NCBI GenBank assembly: GCA_964469155.1
Contig: CAYXXU010000052.1
Span: 1 to 33,182, forward strand
DNA length: 33,182 nucleotides
Source of the DNA: CAIWKO01 sp964469155
GTDB lineage: Bacteria; Bacteroidota; Bacteroidia; Bacteroidales; CAIWKO01
Reading direction: 5' to 3'
Positions 1 through 7,883 of this stretch are shown here, in pieces. A model generated the notes under the pieces. It was not told where the DNA came from. It was given only the letters and a program-made list of their open reading frames with translations, and did not search any database. A program made the position numbers and the translations under genes. Position 1 is the stretch's first letter. Each line of letters starts with the position of its first letter.

Positions 1-597
1 ACAACTTACATAGTTTCTAAAATAATTTTGTATTTTTACCGGACAACAGTGATTATTATTATAAATAACTAATTCTTCTTCAGCATCACTTTCAATTTCT
101 TGTATAGAAAATTTTTCGTTTAGCTCTTTAGTTATAGTATTTTCGTCAGTAACATTTGTATCAATTAAATCAATACATTTTAAAGTATTAAGAAAATGAG
201 GTTCTACTTTGTCAATATCAGACTCAGTATATTTCTCTGTTTTACTTCTGTTAACAAGTAAATACAAGACAGTAGCCCACCCTCTATAATCAAAATGAAT
301 ATTTTTAATCCTATTTCTCAAGTCATGTAGCACTTTTTTTGAATATTCAGGAAGTACGAAAATTGGATGAAAATTGTATATATCTGGATATGTAGCTCTA
401 ATTTTTTTCAATAGGGTGTCAAAATCGGTAATTAATTCTTCATTTCTGGTCGAAATACCCCAATCATCATGATCAAGGCCCATTTCTGAGGTTCCGAAAT
501 GGAATGTGTAATTCCCATTTTTATCCTTTATACGATATGCTGATAAAGAGCCTCCTTCAGTACCGATTTCAATAATTAATTCTGGATTGTTTGTCAT
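1..597 (-). CDS. Hypothetical protein, C-terminus beyond window
   Basis: An open frame runs from an ATG at 597 leftward to the window edge with no stop (199 codons), so the C-terminus is missing. The protein starts MTNNPELIIEIGTEGG and is acidic and soluble-looking, with no signal peptide or membrane segment. Visible features are a DHDDWG stretch near residue 42, a basic LRNRIKN segment near residue 95, and a Glu/Asp-rich tail before the edge. I do not recognise a family. Base composition is clearly more AT-rich than the cbb3 locus, and the codons favour A/T endings, which resembles the two genes at 11.7-13.1 kb and suggests accessory or transferred DNA. The ATG is the only good start; the region upstream contains a large stem-loop and then a repeat array. 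Confidence 0.7.
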   Translation of the reverse strand, partial: MTNNPELIIEIGTEGGSLSAYRIKDKNGNYTFHFGTSEMGLDHDDWGISTRNEELITDFDTLLKKIRATYPDIYNFHPIFVLPEYSKKVLHDLRNRIKNIHFDYRGWATVLYLLVNRSKTEKYTESDIDKVEPHFLNTLKCIDLIDTNVTDENTITKELNEKFSIQEIESDAEEELVIYNNNHCCPVKIQNYFRNYVSC

Positions 598-676
598 AAT
601 ATTGAGGTTGTTTTTAAATGTTGGGGTTTTTCTTGGTTTGTTCGGTAACTTGCTTCTACTCGACATACTTTCCATT

Positions 677-724
677 AAAACCTACGACAATCCCCACATT
701 TTGGGGTGTTATTCCGTAGGTTTT
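677..724. promoter_or_regulatory. Nested stem-loop upstream of the first gene
   Basis: A perfect 10-bp arm AAAACCTACG (677-686) pairs with CGTAGGTTTT (715-724). An inner stem pairs CCCCA (692-696) with TGGGG (702-706). T-runs lie on both outer sides, so it could end transcription in either direction, or fold in the 5' leader of the minus-strand gene that starts at 597. No gene ends here, so the role is inferred only. Confidence 0.45.
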
Positions 725-857
725 TCAATTTTTGTATTACGGGTATTTCACCACAAATTTATACTTTTTTATATATCCAAATCCCCCAAACCTAATTTTA
801 TTTTCCACCTTTTCACCCCCCTGCTGTTCTATGCTTTAAAAAAATTCATAGCACTTC

Positions 858-1241
858 AAGGTTGCTTGAAGTCACTTTAAGGTTACGCGAAGTTACTTCA
901 AGGTTGCTCGAAATTACTTGAAGGTTGCTCGAAGTTACTTTAAGGTTACTCGAAGTTACTTGAAGGTTACTCGAAGTTACTTTAAGGTTACTCGAAGTTA
1001 CTTCAAGGTTGCTCGAAGTTACTTCAAGGTTGCTCGAAGTTAATTCAAGGTTGCTTGAAGTCATTTTAAGGTTGCTCGAAGTTATTTCAAGGTTACTCGA
1101 AGTTACTTTAAGGTTGCTCGAAGTTACTTCAAGGTTACTAGAAGTTACTTCAAGGTTACTAGAAGTTACTTCAAGGTTACTAGAAGTTACTTCAAGGTTA
1201 CTAGAAGTATATTTAAGGTTGTTTGAAGTAATTTTGAGGGG
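858..1241. repeat. 21-bp tandem array A1 (19 units)
   Basis: The hexamer AAGGTT recurs at 858, 879, 900, 921 and so on to 1215. That is 18 copies at exactly 21-bp steps with no insertion or deletion, plus a decayed 19th at 1236. The unit has two halves, AAGGTTACTCG and AAGTTACTTC, so GTTACT recurs every 10 or 11 bp. Variation is concentrated at three unit positions: A/G in GTTACT, C/A in CTCGA, and C/T/G before AAGG. The array lies between a minus-strand gene start (597) and a terminator (1282-1320). Because 21 is a multiple of three and stops are absent, several frames stay open on both strands. Those frames encode SNLEVTS-like or LLEVTSR-like heptads and are not convincing genes. Confidence 0.95.
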
Positions 1242-1281
1242 AGTGTTCAAAAAAGTGTGTCAGATTTTTTGTATGTGTCAG

Positions 1282-1320
1282 CAAAAAAAAGAGGGCAGCA
1301 CTGTGTGAGTTCTGCCCTCT
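1282..1320 (-). terminator. Intrinsic terminator of the FnIII-like gene
   Basis: A 9-bp perfect stem pairs AGAGGGCAG (1290-1298) with CTGCCCTCT (1312-1320) around a 13-nt loop. On the minus strand it is followed by eight T residues (1289 down to 1282). It lies 39 nt beyond the stop of the gene ending at 1359, which fits a rho-independent terminator. Confidence 0.85.
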
Positions 1321-1358
1321 GCAAAAACGCAGGCCCTGCGTTGCAAACCAACCGCCTG

Positions 1359-1991
1359 TTAATGTTTTTTAATAACCACCCTGATGCTGGGGCTCCATTC
1401 AGGTTCTTTGTCTAAATCCACCAGCTTTGAGTTTTGAAAATAGATCACATCGCCGGGCGTATGGCCCTTGGATTTGGTGACACGGGTTTTGCTTGCCAGC
1501 AAATTCGACCAGCTTTCCTGGTCCTTGCTCATGCGCCAGTTGTGGGCACCTTTCCAATTGCCAATTAAAATCACTTCGCCTTCTTCAGCACCATCTTTCG
1601 ACGTATTTTTCTTGGGCTTAGGTATAGAAACATGTTTTACCTCAAAACCGGCATCGGTGATAATAAGGGTGGCATTGGCAGGATCCAGATCGGCCATTTC
1701 CTGCACATTGCCGGCCAAAATGCGGATATCGCCCTTGCTTATTTCCCAGTATTTGTTGCGGGTTTCGGTGCTTACGGTGCGGGGTTTTTGCGCCCAGCCA
1801 TTTTGTGCATCGCGCAGGTTCTCTGTGTCCGTTTCGAAAGTGGCCAGCTTGGAAAGCAAGGCTGCAAAACGTGAGCAGTTTTTCATTTTGTCGTGCTTGG
1901 CAAAGGCCCAGGTGATGTACTCGTTAACTTTCGGAGGCATTCCGATCACCACCGCGGCACGATACGATAATTCAGAATCTAATGGGGGCAT
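1359..1991 (-). CDS. Hypothetical protein with probable FnIII-like C-terminus
   Basis: The 210-residue protein starts at ATG 1991. It has no signal peptide or membrane segment, so it is probably cytoplasmic. Residues 1 to about 105 look mostly helical (VNEYITWAFAKHDKMKNC, then a segment ending AGNVQEMADLDPANA). Residues about 135-210 have the spacing of a fibronectin type III fold: W-x-M-S-K-D-x-E-S-W, then TRVTKSKGHTPGDVIYF, then EWSPSIRVVI at the end. This matches the usual 'TxVTGLTPGTxYYFRV...WSP' pattern, but the assignment is by eye only. The gene is monocistronic, with its own terminator downstream. Proteins of this size and layout are common in Bacteroidota and I know of no assigned function. 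Confidence 0.75.
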   Translation of the reverse strand: MPPLDSELSYRAAVVIGMPPKVNEYITWAFAKHDKMKNCSRFAALLSKLATFETDTENLRDAQNGWAQKPRTVSTETRNKYWEISKGDIRILAGNVQEMADLDPANATLIITDAGFEVKHVSIPKPKKNTSKDGAEEGEVILIGNWKGAHNWRMSKDQESWSNLLASKTRVTKSKGHTPGDVIYFQNSKLVDLDKEPEWSPSIRVVIKKH

Positions 1992-2138
1992 AGTTTTATT
2001 GTTTTAGAGGTTAATAATGAAAGCAAATTTCTGAAATGTTTTTTTAAGCATGTATATTCATTTCGACGAATGCGCAATTATTTACAGGGGCAGTACAATT
2101 TTTTAACAACTGCCATTATATGCCTGTCAACTTATTGT

Positions 2139-2549
2139 TTAAGCCTTACTTTCGGCCTGTTCACCTGAGGAGCCCTGCATTTTTTTCTCTTCAAATGCTG
2201 CCTTCACCTCATCAAAAATGCGGTAAGGGAAATCGATGCGTGTATCATTTTGTAACAACACAAAGGTATCCCTGCCGTGCTCAAGTGCATTGATATAATA
2301 ATCAGCGTTTACCAGATATGTGCGGCCCATGCGCACAAATCGGCCGGAATCGATCAACTTTTCCATTTCGAGCAAATGGCCCGAAGCACGCATAGGCTCT
2401 TGCTGATTTGCCGGAAAGAGTTTGTTGAACATAGTGATTAAGGTATAATCGCCTTTGGCCCGGCAATACAATATCTTTTCGACGACAAGGCAAGTCCGTT
2501 TCCCGTCGACCAAAACACGTATTGTTTTGGGTTTATCAGTGTTTTCCAT
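2139..2549 (-). CDS. Stand-alone LytTR-type DNA-binding protein
   Basis: The 136-residue protein is essentially only a LytTR domain (about residues 10-120). It has the typical ILYCRAKGDYTLITM strand, the LLEMEKLIDSGRFVRMGRTY helix-turn region with the conserved F-V-R, then YLVNADYI. LytTR domains bind DNA as transcription regulators and usually follow a response-regulator receiver. Here there is no receiver domain and no adjacent histidine kinase. The protein is therefore either constitutively active, controlled by an unlinked partner, or autoregulatory. The C-terminus is a short charged tail (EEKKMQGSSGEQAESKA). It is divergent to and about 490 bp from ccoS, so control of the oxidase locus is possible but unsupported. 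Confidence 0.88.
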   Translation of the reverse strand: MENTDKPKTIRVLVDGKRTCLVVEKILYCRAKGDYTLITMFNKLFPANQQEPMRASGHLLEMEKLIDSGRFVRMGRTYLVNADYYINALEHGRDTFVLLQNDTRIDFPYRIFDEVKAAFEEKKMQGSSGEQAESKA

Positions 2550-2615
2550 GTTTGTTTAATTTTACTTATGATCTGCTTGGCCATAAAATTAAACCCAAAT
2601 TAATCAATAGGAGAT

Positions 2616-2627
2616 TTGACAAAATCG
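2616..2627 (+). repeat. Orphan copy of the array leader core
   Basis: TTGACAAAATCG matches the start of the leader found beside arrays A3 (13519) and A4 (18757, minus strand), but no 21-bp array follows. It lies about 70 bp upstream of the LytTR gene on the opposite strand. A 12-bp match is unlikely in 33 kb but not conclusive. Confidence 0.4.
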
Positions 2628-2670
2628 AACTTCTTGATTTAATTAGCCTGTCCCGTAATAATGGTCGGGA

Positions 2671-2826
2671 GTGGAGGAAAAAAAATTAACCACGAAGGCC
2701 TCAAAGGAATTCACAATGGGTAAAATATAAAATTCCTTAGTGTTCCTTAGTGAAAATACCGGGGGTTTCCTTTGTGGTAAATCTTCTTAGTGTCTTGGTG
2801 ACTTTGTGGCATTCTCTTCCACTTGA
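2671..2826. repeat. Composite palindromic intergenic repeat
   Basis: The left end reads GGAGTGGAGGAAAAAAAATT then AACCACGAAGGCCTCAAAGG. The right end, on the other strand, reads AAGTGGAAGAGAATGCCAC then AAAGTCACCAAGACACTAAG. The two ends are therefore imperfect inverted copies, with CACTAAGGAA-type repeats between them. The 'ACCACNAAGNCACNAAGG' motif recurs at about 13905-13940, and a related 'CCGCAGAG' form occurs at 11510-11540. This is a well-known style of dispersed intergenic repeat in Bacteroidota. It has no coding capacity. Confidence 0.7.
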
Positions 2827-2850
2827 AAATTAAAAAAATGCTCAATGCTT

Positions 2851-2900
2851 AATGACAATAAATGACCACTAATGACTATGAATGACCATAAATGACCTCT
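2851..2900. repeat. 10-bp tandem repeat, five copies
   Basis: AATGAC starts at 2851, 2861, 2871, 2881 and 2891, and each copy is followed by four variable bases (for example AATGACCACT, AATGACTATG). The period is exactly 10 bp. It is followed at 2923-2934 by the 12-bp palindrome AGCCTATAGGCT. Nothing else is seen between the composite repeat and the ccoS promoter. Confidence 0.85.
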
Positions 2901-2992
2901 TCCCAATAGCCTTAAAGCCTGGAGCCTATAGGCTATCAATGATCCAATGACAAAAAATATATTCCTATTTCGGCATTTGTTTGCTTAAATTG

Positions 2993-3022
2993 TTTGTTTT
3001 ACTAAAAAGATTAGTATTTTTG
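2993..3022 (+). promoter_or_regulatory. Bacteroidota-type promoter for ccoS
   Basis: TTTG at 2993-2996, an 18-bp spacer and TATTTTTG at 3015-3022 match the Bacteroidota -33/-7 consensus (TTTG, about 19 bp, TAnnTTTG). Transcription would start near 3029, ten bases before the ccoS ATG, so the leader is very short. No Fnr/FixK-type inverted repeat was seen. Confidence 0.6.
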
Positions 3023-3038
3023 GATACGTTTTTAAAAG

Positions 3039-3227
3039 ATGAATATTCTCTACCTGCTTATCGGAGTAAGTTTGTTTGCCGCGCTGATCTTTCTGTGGCT
3101 GTTTATATGGAGCGTACGTTCCGGACAATACGACGACAACTACACACCTTCCGTAAGGATACTGTTCGACGACGACGTGGTCACTGAAACAGAGCCGGAA
3201 AAGGATATCGAGGTTGAGAAATCCTGA
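3039..3227 (+). CDS. ccoS: cbb3 oxidase maturation protein CcoS
   Basis: The 62-residue protein has one N-terminal membrane helix (about residues 3-25, with the motif LLIGVSLFAALIFLWLF). This is followed by WSVRSGQYDDNYTPSVRILFDDD and an acidic tail. The W-x-x-x-S/G-Q-[FY]-D-D pattern and the length are diagnostic of CcoS. CcoS is needed for insertion of heme b and copper into the CcoN subunit of cbb3 oxidase. It is the first gene of the oxidase locus here and has its own promoter just upstream. In many genomes ccoS follows ccoI, whereas here ccoI is at the far end. The coding region is separated from ccoNO by about 280 bp of repeats. Confidence 0.93.
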   Translation: MNILYLLIGVSLFAALIFLWLFIWSVRSGQYDDNYTPSVRILFDDDVVTETEPEKDIEVEKS

Positions 3228-3239
3228 CGAGTTAGAATT

Positions 3240-3470
3240 AAAATCTAAAATCTCAAATAATAAATAACAAATCCGCCGCGGCGGACAAATAAATCCTAAA
3301 AATCAAAAACAAAAAAAATCTCAAAGAAAATGAAAGCAAATGCTGCAAGCCTTTTGGAATTTATAAAGTTTGGTCATTGTAATTTACCTGCCTGCCGATA
3401 AAACGTCAGTCAGGCAGGTTTGTTATTTGTCGTTTGAGCTTTGTTATTTGTAATATTTTTCAAATTAATC
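3240..3470. repeat. Composite intergenic repeat between ccoS and ccoNO
   Basis: AT-rich stretches of the type AAATAATAAATAACAAAT and TTTGTTATTTGTCGTTTG mirror each other. They flank two strong hairpins: the perfect palindrome TCCGCCGCGGCGGA (3272-3285), and ACCTGCCTG (3386-3394) pairing with CAGGCAGGT (3411-3419). This is a dispersed palindromic element of a kind common in Bacteroidota intergenic DNA. It splits the oxidase locus, so ccoNO may be transcribed from its own start downstream. No clear TAnnTTTG is seen before ccoNO. Confidence 0.7.
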
Positions 3471-3508
3471 ATCACTTTAGAACATAAGATACTAAATATT
3501 ATTACCGT

Positions 3509-5662
3509 ATGGAGAACGAAAAATTCAGTTACGACAATGCGATTGTCAGAAATTTTATCTGGGCCACCCTCATCTGGGGTGCCGTGGCTATTATTGTAGG
3601 TTTGCTGGCAGCGCTTGAGCTTGCCTGGCCGGTGTTCAACCTGGGCCTTGATTTCACCACCTTTGGCCGCATCAGGCCCATTCATACCAATGCCATTATC
3701 TTTGCCTTTATCGGCAATGCCATGTTTGCCGGAGTGTATTATTCCCTGCAAAGGGTGCTGAAAGCCCGCATGTTCAACGATCTGCTCAGCCGTGTCAACT
3801 TCTGGGGATGGCAGCTCATCATTTTGCTGGCTGCCTTAAGTTTGTTTGCCGGCATCACCACAGGTAAAGAATACGCTGAACTGGAATGGCCCATTGATAT
3901 CCTGATCGCTCTCATCTGGGTGGTTTTTGGTATGAACATGATAGGCACCATCATCAAACGCCGCGTCAAACATATTTATGTGGCGGTATGGTGGTATCTG
4001 GCCACTTTTATAGGTGTAGCTGTATTGCACATTGTCAACTCCATCGAAATTCCTGTTTCTCTGATCAAAAGTTATCCGGTCTATGCCGGCGCTCAGGATG
4101 CCGTGGTACAATGGTGGTATGGTCACAATGCCGTGGCATTCTTCCTCACCACCCCCTGGCTGGGATTGATGTATTATTATCTGCCCAAAGCCTCCGACAG
4201 GCCCGTATATTCTTATCAGTTATCCATCATACATTTCTGGGCACTCATCTTCATCTATATGTGGTCGGGACCCCATCATTTATTATTCTCAGCCTTGCCC
4301 GATTGGGTTCAGGCACTGGGGGTAACCTTCAGCATTATGCTCATTGCGCCTTCGTGGGGAGGTATGGTCAACGGATTGCTTACGCTGCGCGGAGCATGGG
4401 ACAAGGTGCGCGACAGTGCAGCCCTGAAATTTATGGTAGTGGCGCTTACCGCTTACGGAATGGCCACACTGGAAGGACCTCTGATGTCGCTCAAGAGTGT
4501 GAACGCCATCACCCACTTCACCGACTGGACCATAGCCCACACCCATATTGCCGGAATGGGCTGGAATGCCGGTATGATCTTCGGTATGCTTTACTGGCTG
4601 GTACCTAAAATAATGAAGACCAAACTCTATTCAGAGAAACTGGCCAATATGCATTTCTGGATAGCCACCCTGGGGATTCTCATGTTTGCTATTCCTTTGT
4701 ATTGGGCAGGTGTGCTCCAATGGTTGATGCTACGCGAATACAATATCGACGGACTGTTGGTATATCCTAACTTCATTGAAACCTCCGCACGTTTGCACCC
4801 CATGTATGCTTTCCGCATCTTAGGCGGCACTTTCTTCCTGGTGGGCTTCCTGATGTTCCTCTTCAATATGTTCAAAACCATGAAGCAGAGTAAGCTGGTT
4901 CGCAACGAAGCAGCCGAAGCTCCTGCTCTGATCAACACCCAAACACGCAGCGCTGCCGGCGAAACCATTCACCGCTGGTTGGAACGTAAAGGAGTTCGCT
5001 TCTCGCTGCTTGTATTGCTGGCACTCATCGTCGGTGGAATAGTGGAGATAATCCCTATGCTGAAGGTACAGTCGAACATACCTACCATTTCAACAGTAAC
5101 CCCTTACACACCCCTGGAACTGGCCGGACGCGATGTTTATATAGCCAATGGATGCTACAACTGCCATTCACAGGAGGTAAGACCGCTCAGATACGAAACC
5201 GACCGCTATGGTGAATATTCCAAGATTGGCGAATATGTGTACGATCATCCATTCCAGTGGGGTTCGCGCCGCACCGGTCCGGATCTGGCTCGTGCAGGTT
5301 ACATAGGAAGTTCCACTTATAAAACGGCCATCTGGCATTACGACCACTTTATGAAACCTCAGGAAATGAACCCTCAATCCATGATGCCTGCCTATAAATG
5401 GCTGCTGACAAGAGAAGTCGACCTGACGGAAATTCCTAAGAAAATAAGGGTGATGCAGATGCTGGGGGTTCCCTATCCCGAAGGATTTGATGCCTTAGCG
5501 GTAGATGCCTACAAATTGCAAGCCGATAAGATAATAGCCGAACTCAAAGCTGCGGGAGTTGAAGTGAAACCTGCGGCACAGATGGTTGCCATGATTGCCT
5601 ATCTGCACAAGCTGGGTCGCGATATATCGCCTGCTGCCAATAAAATTGCAACCGTAAAATAA
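3509..5662 (+). CDS. ccoNO: cbb3-type cytochrome c oxidase, fused subunits I and II
   Basis: The 717-residue fusion joins CcoN (about 1-460, twelve helices) to CcoO (about 495-717). It is the catalytic core of the high-affinity terminal oxidase that reduces oxygen to water and pumps protons. Visible ligands are H59 and H346 (low-spin heme b), H206 in YGHN, H256/H257 in SGPHH (CuB) and H344 in HTHIAG (heme b3). Y250 lies just before SGPHH, where the cross-linked tyrosine of cbb3 oxidases is expected. CcoO has one membrane anchor (about 498-516), a heme c motif CYNCH at 549-553 and a likely Met ligand in MMPAY (625/626). The fusion is usual in Bacteroidota. The gene is followed 5 bp later by ccoQ. 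Confidence 0.97.
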   Translation: MENEKFSYDNAIVRNFIWATLIWGAVAIIVGLLAALELAWPVFNLGLDFTTFGRIRPIHTNAIIFAFIGNAMFAGVYYSLQRVLKARMFNDLLSRVNFWGWQLIILLAALSLFAGITTGKEYAELEWPIDILIALIWVVFGMNMIGTIIKRRVKHIYVAVWWYLATFIGVAVLHIVNSIEIPVSLIKSYPVYAGAQDAVVQWWYGHNAVAFFLTTPWLGLMYYYLPKASDRPVYSYQLSIIHFWALIFIYMWSGPHHLLFSALPDWVQALGVTFSIMLIAPSWGGMVNGLLTLRGAWDKVRDSAALKFMVVALTAYGMATLEGPLMSLKSVNAITHFTDWTIAHTHIAGMGWNAGMIFGMLYWLVPKIMKTKLYSEKLANMHFWIATLGILMFAIPLYWAGVLQWLMLREYNIDGLLVYPNFIETSARLHPMYAFRILGGTFFLVGFLMFLFNMFKTMKQSKLVRNEAAEAPALINTQTRSAAGETIHRWLERKGVRFSLLVLLALIVGGIVEIIPMLKVQSNIPTISTVTPYTPLELAGRDVYIANGCYNCHSQEVRPLRYETDRYGEYSKIGEYVYDHPFQWGSRRTGPDLARAGYIGSSTYKTAIWHYDHFMKPQEMNPQSMMPAYKWLLTREVDLTEIPKKIRVMQMLGVPYPEGFDALAVDAYKLQADKIIAELKAAGVEVKPAAQMVAMIAYLHKLGRDISPAANKIATVK

Positions 5663-5667
5663 ACGAT

Positions 5668-5850
5668 ATGGGTTTTGTAGGCGAAGTTTTACGTAATGCG
5701 GGCATTCAATGGTACTATATCATTGGATTATTCATCTTTTTGACCTTGTTTATCGTGATCGTTTACAGGACCATCAAAATTCCCAAATCGGTTTTAAAAC
5801 AAAACAAAGAATCCATTTTAGAAAACGACGAACCCACTGAATTGAATTAA
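5668..5850 (+). CDS. ccoQ: cbb3 oxidase small subunit CcoQ-like
   Basis: The 60-residue protein has a single membrane helix (about residues 15-34, with YYIIGLFIFLTLFIVIVY). A short basic and acidic cytoplasmic tail follows. Sequence similarity among CcoQ/FixQ proteins is low, so the call rests on size, topology and position between ccoNO (5 bp away) and ccoP (20 bp away). CcoQ stabilises the oxidase complex and is not catalytic. Confidence 0.8.
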   Translation: MGFVGEVLRNAGIQWYYIIGLFIFLTLFIVIVYRTIKIPKSVLKQNKESILENDEPTELN

Positions 5851-5870
5851 AAATATTAATACCGTATTAT

Positions 5871-6446
5871 ATGGCTGAAGATATTAAAGAAAACAACCAC
5901 ATCGGACAGCACGATGATTCGACCGAACACATTTACGACGGAATAAAGGAACTCCATAACCCTGCCCCCTATTGGGTACTCCTGCTGTTTTTCGTAACCA
6001 TTGCCTTTTCAGGAATGTATGCCATCAAGTATTTTGGATATCCCAACAACAAGATGGACCAGGCCAATGAGTACAAGGCCTCTGTGGAAGAACAGAAAGA
6101 AAAATTGAAACTGGCTGCCGGCAAAGGAAATGCAATGAACGATAAGGAAAAGATAGCTGCCGGCGAAAAGCTCTTTAAAGAAAAAGGATGTGTGGTGTGT
6201 CATGGTGACATGGGCGAAGGGAATAAGATCGGTCCCAACTTGTGCGACAATTTCTGGCTCGATGGCTGCAAGCACGAAGAAGTGGTGCGTACCATCACCG
6301 AAGGCAAACCCGAAAAAGGCATGACTCCTTTTAAATCTGTTTTATCCGAGGCACAGATCGACCAGGTGGCGACATATATTTTAGAGTCGCTGGCAGGCAC
6401 CAACCCAACGGGTGGCAAAGAAGCCCAGGGAACAGAGTGTAAATAA
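5871..6446 (+). CDS. ccoP: cbb3 oxidase subunit III, mono-heme CcoP
   Basis: The 191-residue protein has the FixP N-terminal region (residues about 15-60, DGIKELHNPAPYWVLLLFF, with a membrane helix at about 34-56). A periplasmic linker and one cytochrome c domain follow, with CVVCH at 107-111 and a probable Met ligand at M151 (GMTPF). CcoP passes electrons from soluble cytochrome c to CcoO. Classical proteobacterial CcoP has two heme domains and about 300 residues. This one has a single heme and is correspondingly short, so the chain to CcoO has one centre fewer. Extra cysteines occur at C125, C133 and C190. Translation is probably coupled to ccoQ upstream. Confidence 0.93.
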   Translation: MAEDIKENNHIGQHDDSTEHIYDGIKELHNPAPYWVLLLFFVTIAFSGMYAIKYFGYPNNKMDQANEYKASVEEQKEKLKLAAGKGNAMNDKEKIAAGEKLFKEKGCVVCHGDMGEGNKIGPNLCDNFWLDGCKHEEVVRTITEGKPEKGMTPFKSVLSEAQIDQVATYILESLAGTNPTGGKEAQGTECK

Positions 6447-6503
6447 AGCATATCTTTGCTTTAAGTTCTATAAACCCCGCCAACCTGGGAAATATTTTAT
6501 TCT

Positions 6504-7883
6504 ATGGAAAAGACTATTGATCCATCGTTTCGCGACAAGCCGGTAAACCTGGATGAATCGGGTAATCGTAAATGGATACGTGCCCAGCAACCCAAAGGCA
6601 AATGGTACACCCGACGTACCATTTTTGCCTGGTTTTGTATAGCCTTCCTGGTCCTGGCTCCTATCATCAAAATCAACGGCAACCCAATTATGTTGCTTGA
6701 TATTGCCCACCGCAAATTCTCCCTCATGGGAAATCTGGTCTGGGCACAGGATACCTTCATCATGGCCCTCATCATGTTGGTAGGTGTCGTCAGCATTGTG
6801 CTGTTCACTGTTGTCTTTGGCCGTCTGTTTTGTGGTTGGGCCTGCCCTCAGACGGTCTTCCTCGAAATGATTTTCCGCCGCATCGAATACCTTTTCGAAG
6901 GCAACCACCGCGGCAGTGCCCGCAAACAACCCGAAGGCACCAACCGCACCCTGCTCATAGTCGGGAAACATGCTTCTTATATTGTGGTGTCCATCCTCAT
7001 CACCAATGTGTTCGTCATGTGGTTCACCGGGCCGGAAAAGCTGCTGCAGATCATCACATCACCCATCAGCGAAAACCAGTTGGGCTTCCTCTTCATGATG
7101 GGCATCTCCATTTTCTATTATGTGGTCTATGCCTTTTTGCGTGAGCAGATATGCACCTTCTTTTGTCCTTATGGAAGATTACAGGGTGTGCTGCTCGACT
7201 CCAAATCCATTTGTGTGATGTACGATTACAAACGCGGCGAACCCCGTGGTAAAAAGGATGGTGGTGATTGCATCAACTGCGGTCAGTGTATTGCAGTTTG
7301 CCCCACGGGCATTGATGTCCGCAACGGCACCCAGCTCGAATGCATCAACTGCACTGCCTGTATTGATGAGTGCAACACCGTGATGAAAAAGGTAAAGAAA
7401 CCGGGTAACCTCATCCGCTTCGATTCTTATCATGGCATAGAAACCGGCAATCGTTCCATAGCCAATTTCCGCACCTATGCTTATTCTACCGTTTTGGTCA
7501 TACTCATGGTTGTGCTTGGTTTCACGGTTTCCAACCGCAGCTCGCTGGATGTGTCCATCAATCGTATGCCGGGAACCATCTGCCAGGAAATTGATTCGGT
7601 CACGGTTTCCAACATCTATAATGTGAAGATCATCAACAAAACCAATGAGCAGAAGCATATTAGTTTTAAACTGATGGAAACTCAGGGCGGTAAACTGCAA
7701 TTCACCAACGACATCACCACGCTGGCCGGCGCCAAAGCCGCCGAAAGTGTGCTGATGATACAACTTCCCAAGGCAAGTATTCACACCCGAAGCACCGACC
7801 TGAAAGTAGGCGTGTATGAGAACGACAAGCTGATTACCGTAAATACAATTAATTTTATTGGTCCTCAAAACAGAAACAAATGA
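6504..7883 (+). CDS. ccoG: cbb3 oxidase accessory protein CcoG
   Basis: This is a 459-residue membrane iron-sulfur protein of the FixG/RdxA family, which reduces copper(II) for oxidase assembly. It has FCGWACPQTVF (109-119) and CTFFCPYGRLQ (from 217), both hallmarks of CcoG. Two [4Fe-4S] sets follow: C256, C259, C262, C266 and C280, C283, C286, C290. Helices lie near residues 38-58, 83-105, 158-175, 193-212 and 326-343. The C-terminal 110 residues form an Ig-like periplasmic domain, as in the family. The stop codon overlaps the ccoH start (ATGA at 7880-7883), indicating coupled translation. Confidence 0.96.
   Translation: MEKTIDPSFRDKPVNLDESGNRKWIRAQQPKGKWYTRRTIFAWFCIAFLVLAPIIKINGNPIMLLDIAHRKFSLMGNLVWAQDTFIMALIMLVGVVSIVLFTVVFGRLFCGWACPQTVFLEMIFRRIEYLFEGNHRGSARKQPEGTNRTLLIVGKHASYIVVSILITNVFVMWFTGPEKLLQIITSPISENQLGFLFMMGISIFYYVVYAFLREQICTFFCPYGRLQGVLLDSKSICVMYDYKRGEPRGKKDGGDCINCGQCIAVCPTGIDVRNGTQLECINCTACIDECNTVMKKVKKPGNLIRFDSYHGIETGNRSIANFRTYAYSTVLVILMVVLGFTVSNRSSLDVSINRMPGTICQEIDSVTVSNIYNVKIINKTNEQKHISFKLMETQGGKLQFTNDITTLAGAKAAESVLMIQLPKASIHTRSTDLKVGVYENDKLITVNTINFIGPQNRNK

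Noticed and set aside
587..880. 97-codon frame on the plus strand
   Set aside because: It overlaps the start of the minus-strand gene and a stem-loop and runs into repeats; TTG start, no family resemblance.
846..1308. Long heptad-repeat reading frames over array A1 on both strands
   Set aside because: They are open only because 21 is a multiple of three and the unit lacks stops. The starts are poor (TTG on the minus strand), and both strands are equally open.
2089..2114. Hairpin GGCAGT/ACTGCC as LytTR gene terminator
   Set aside because: Only six pairs and no T-run on the minus strand.
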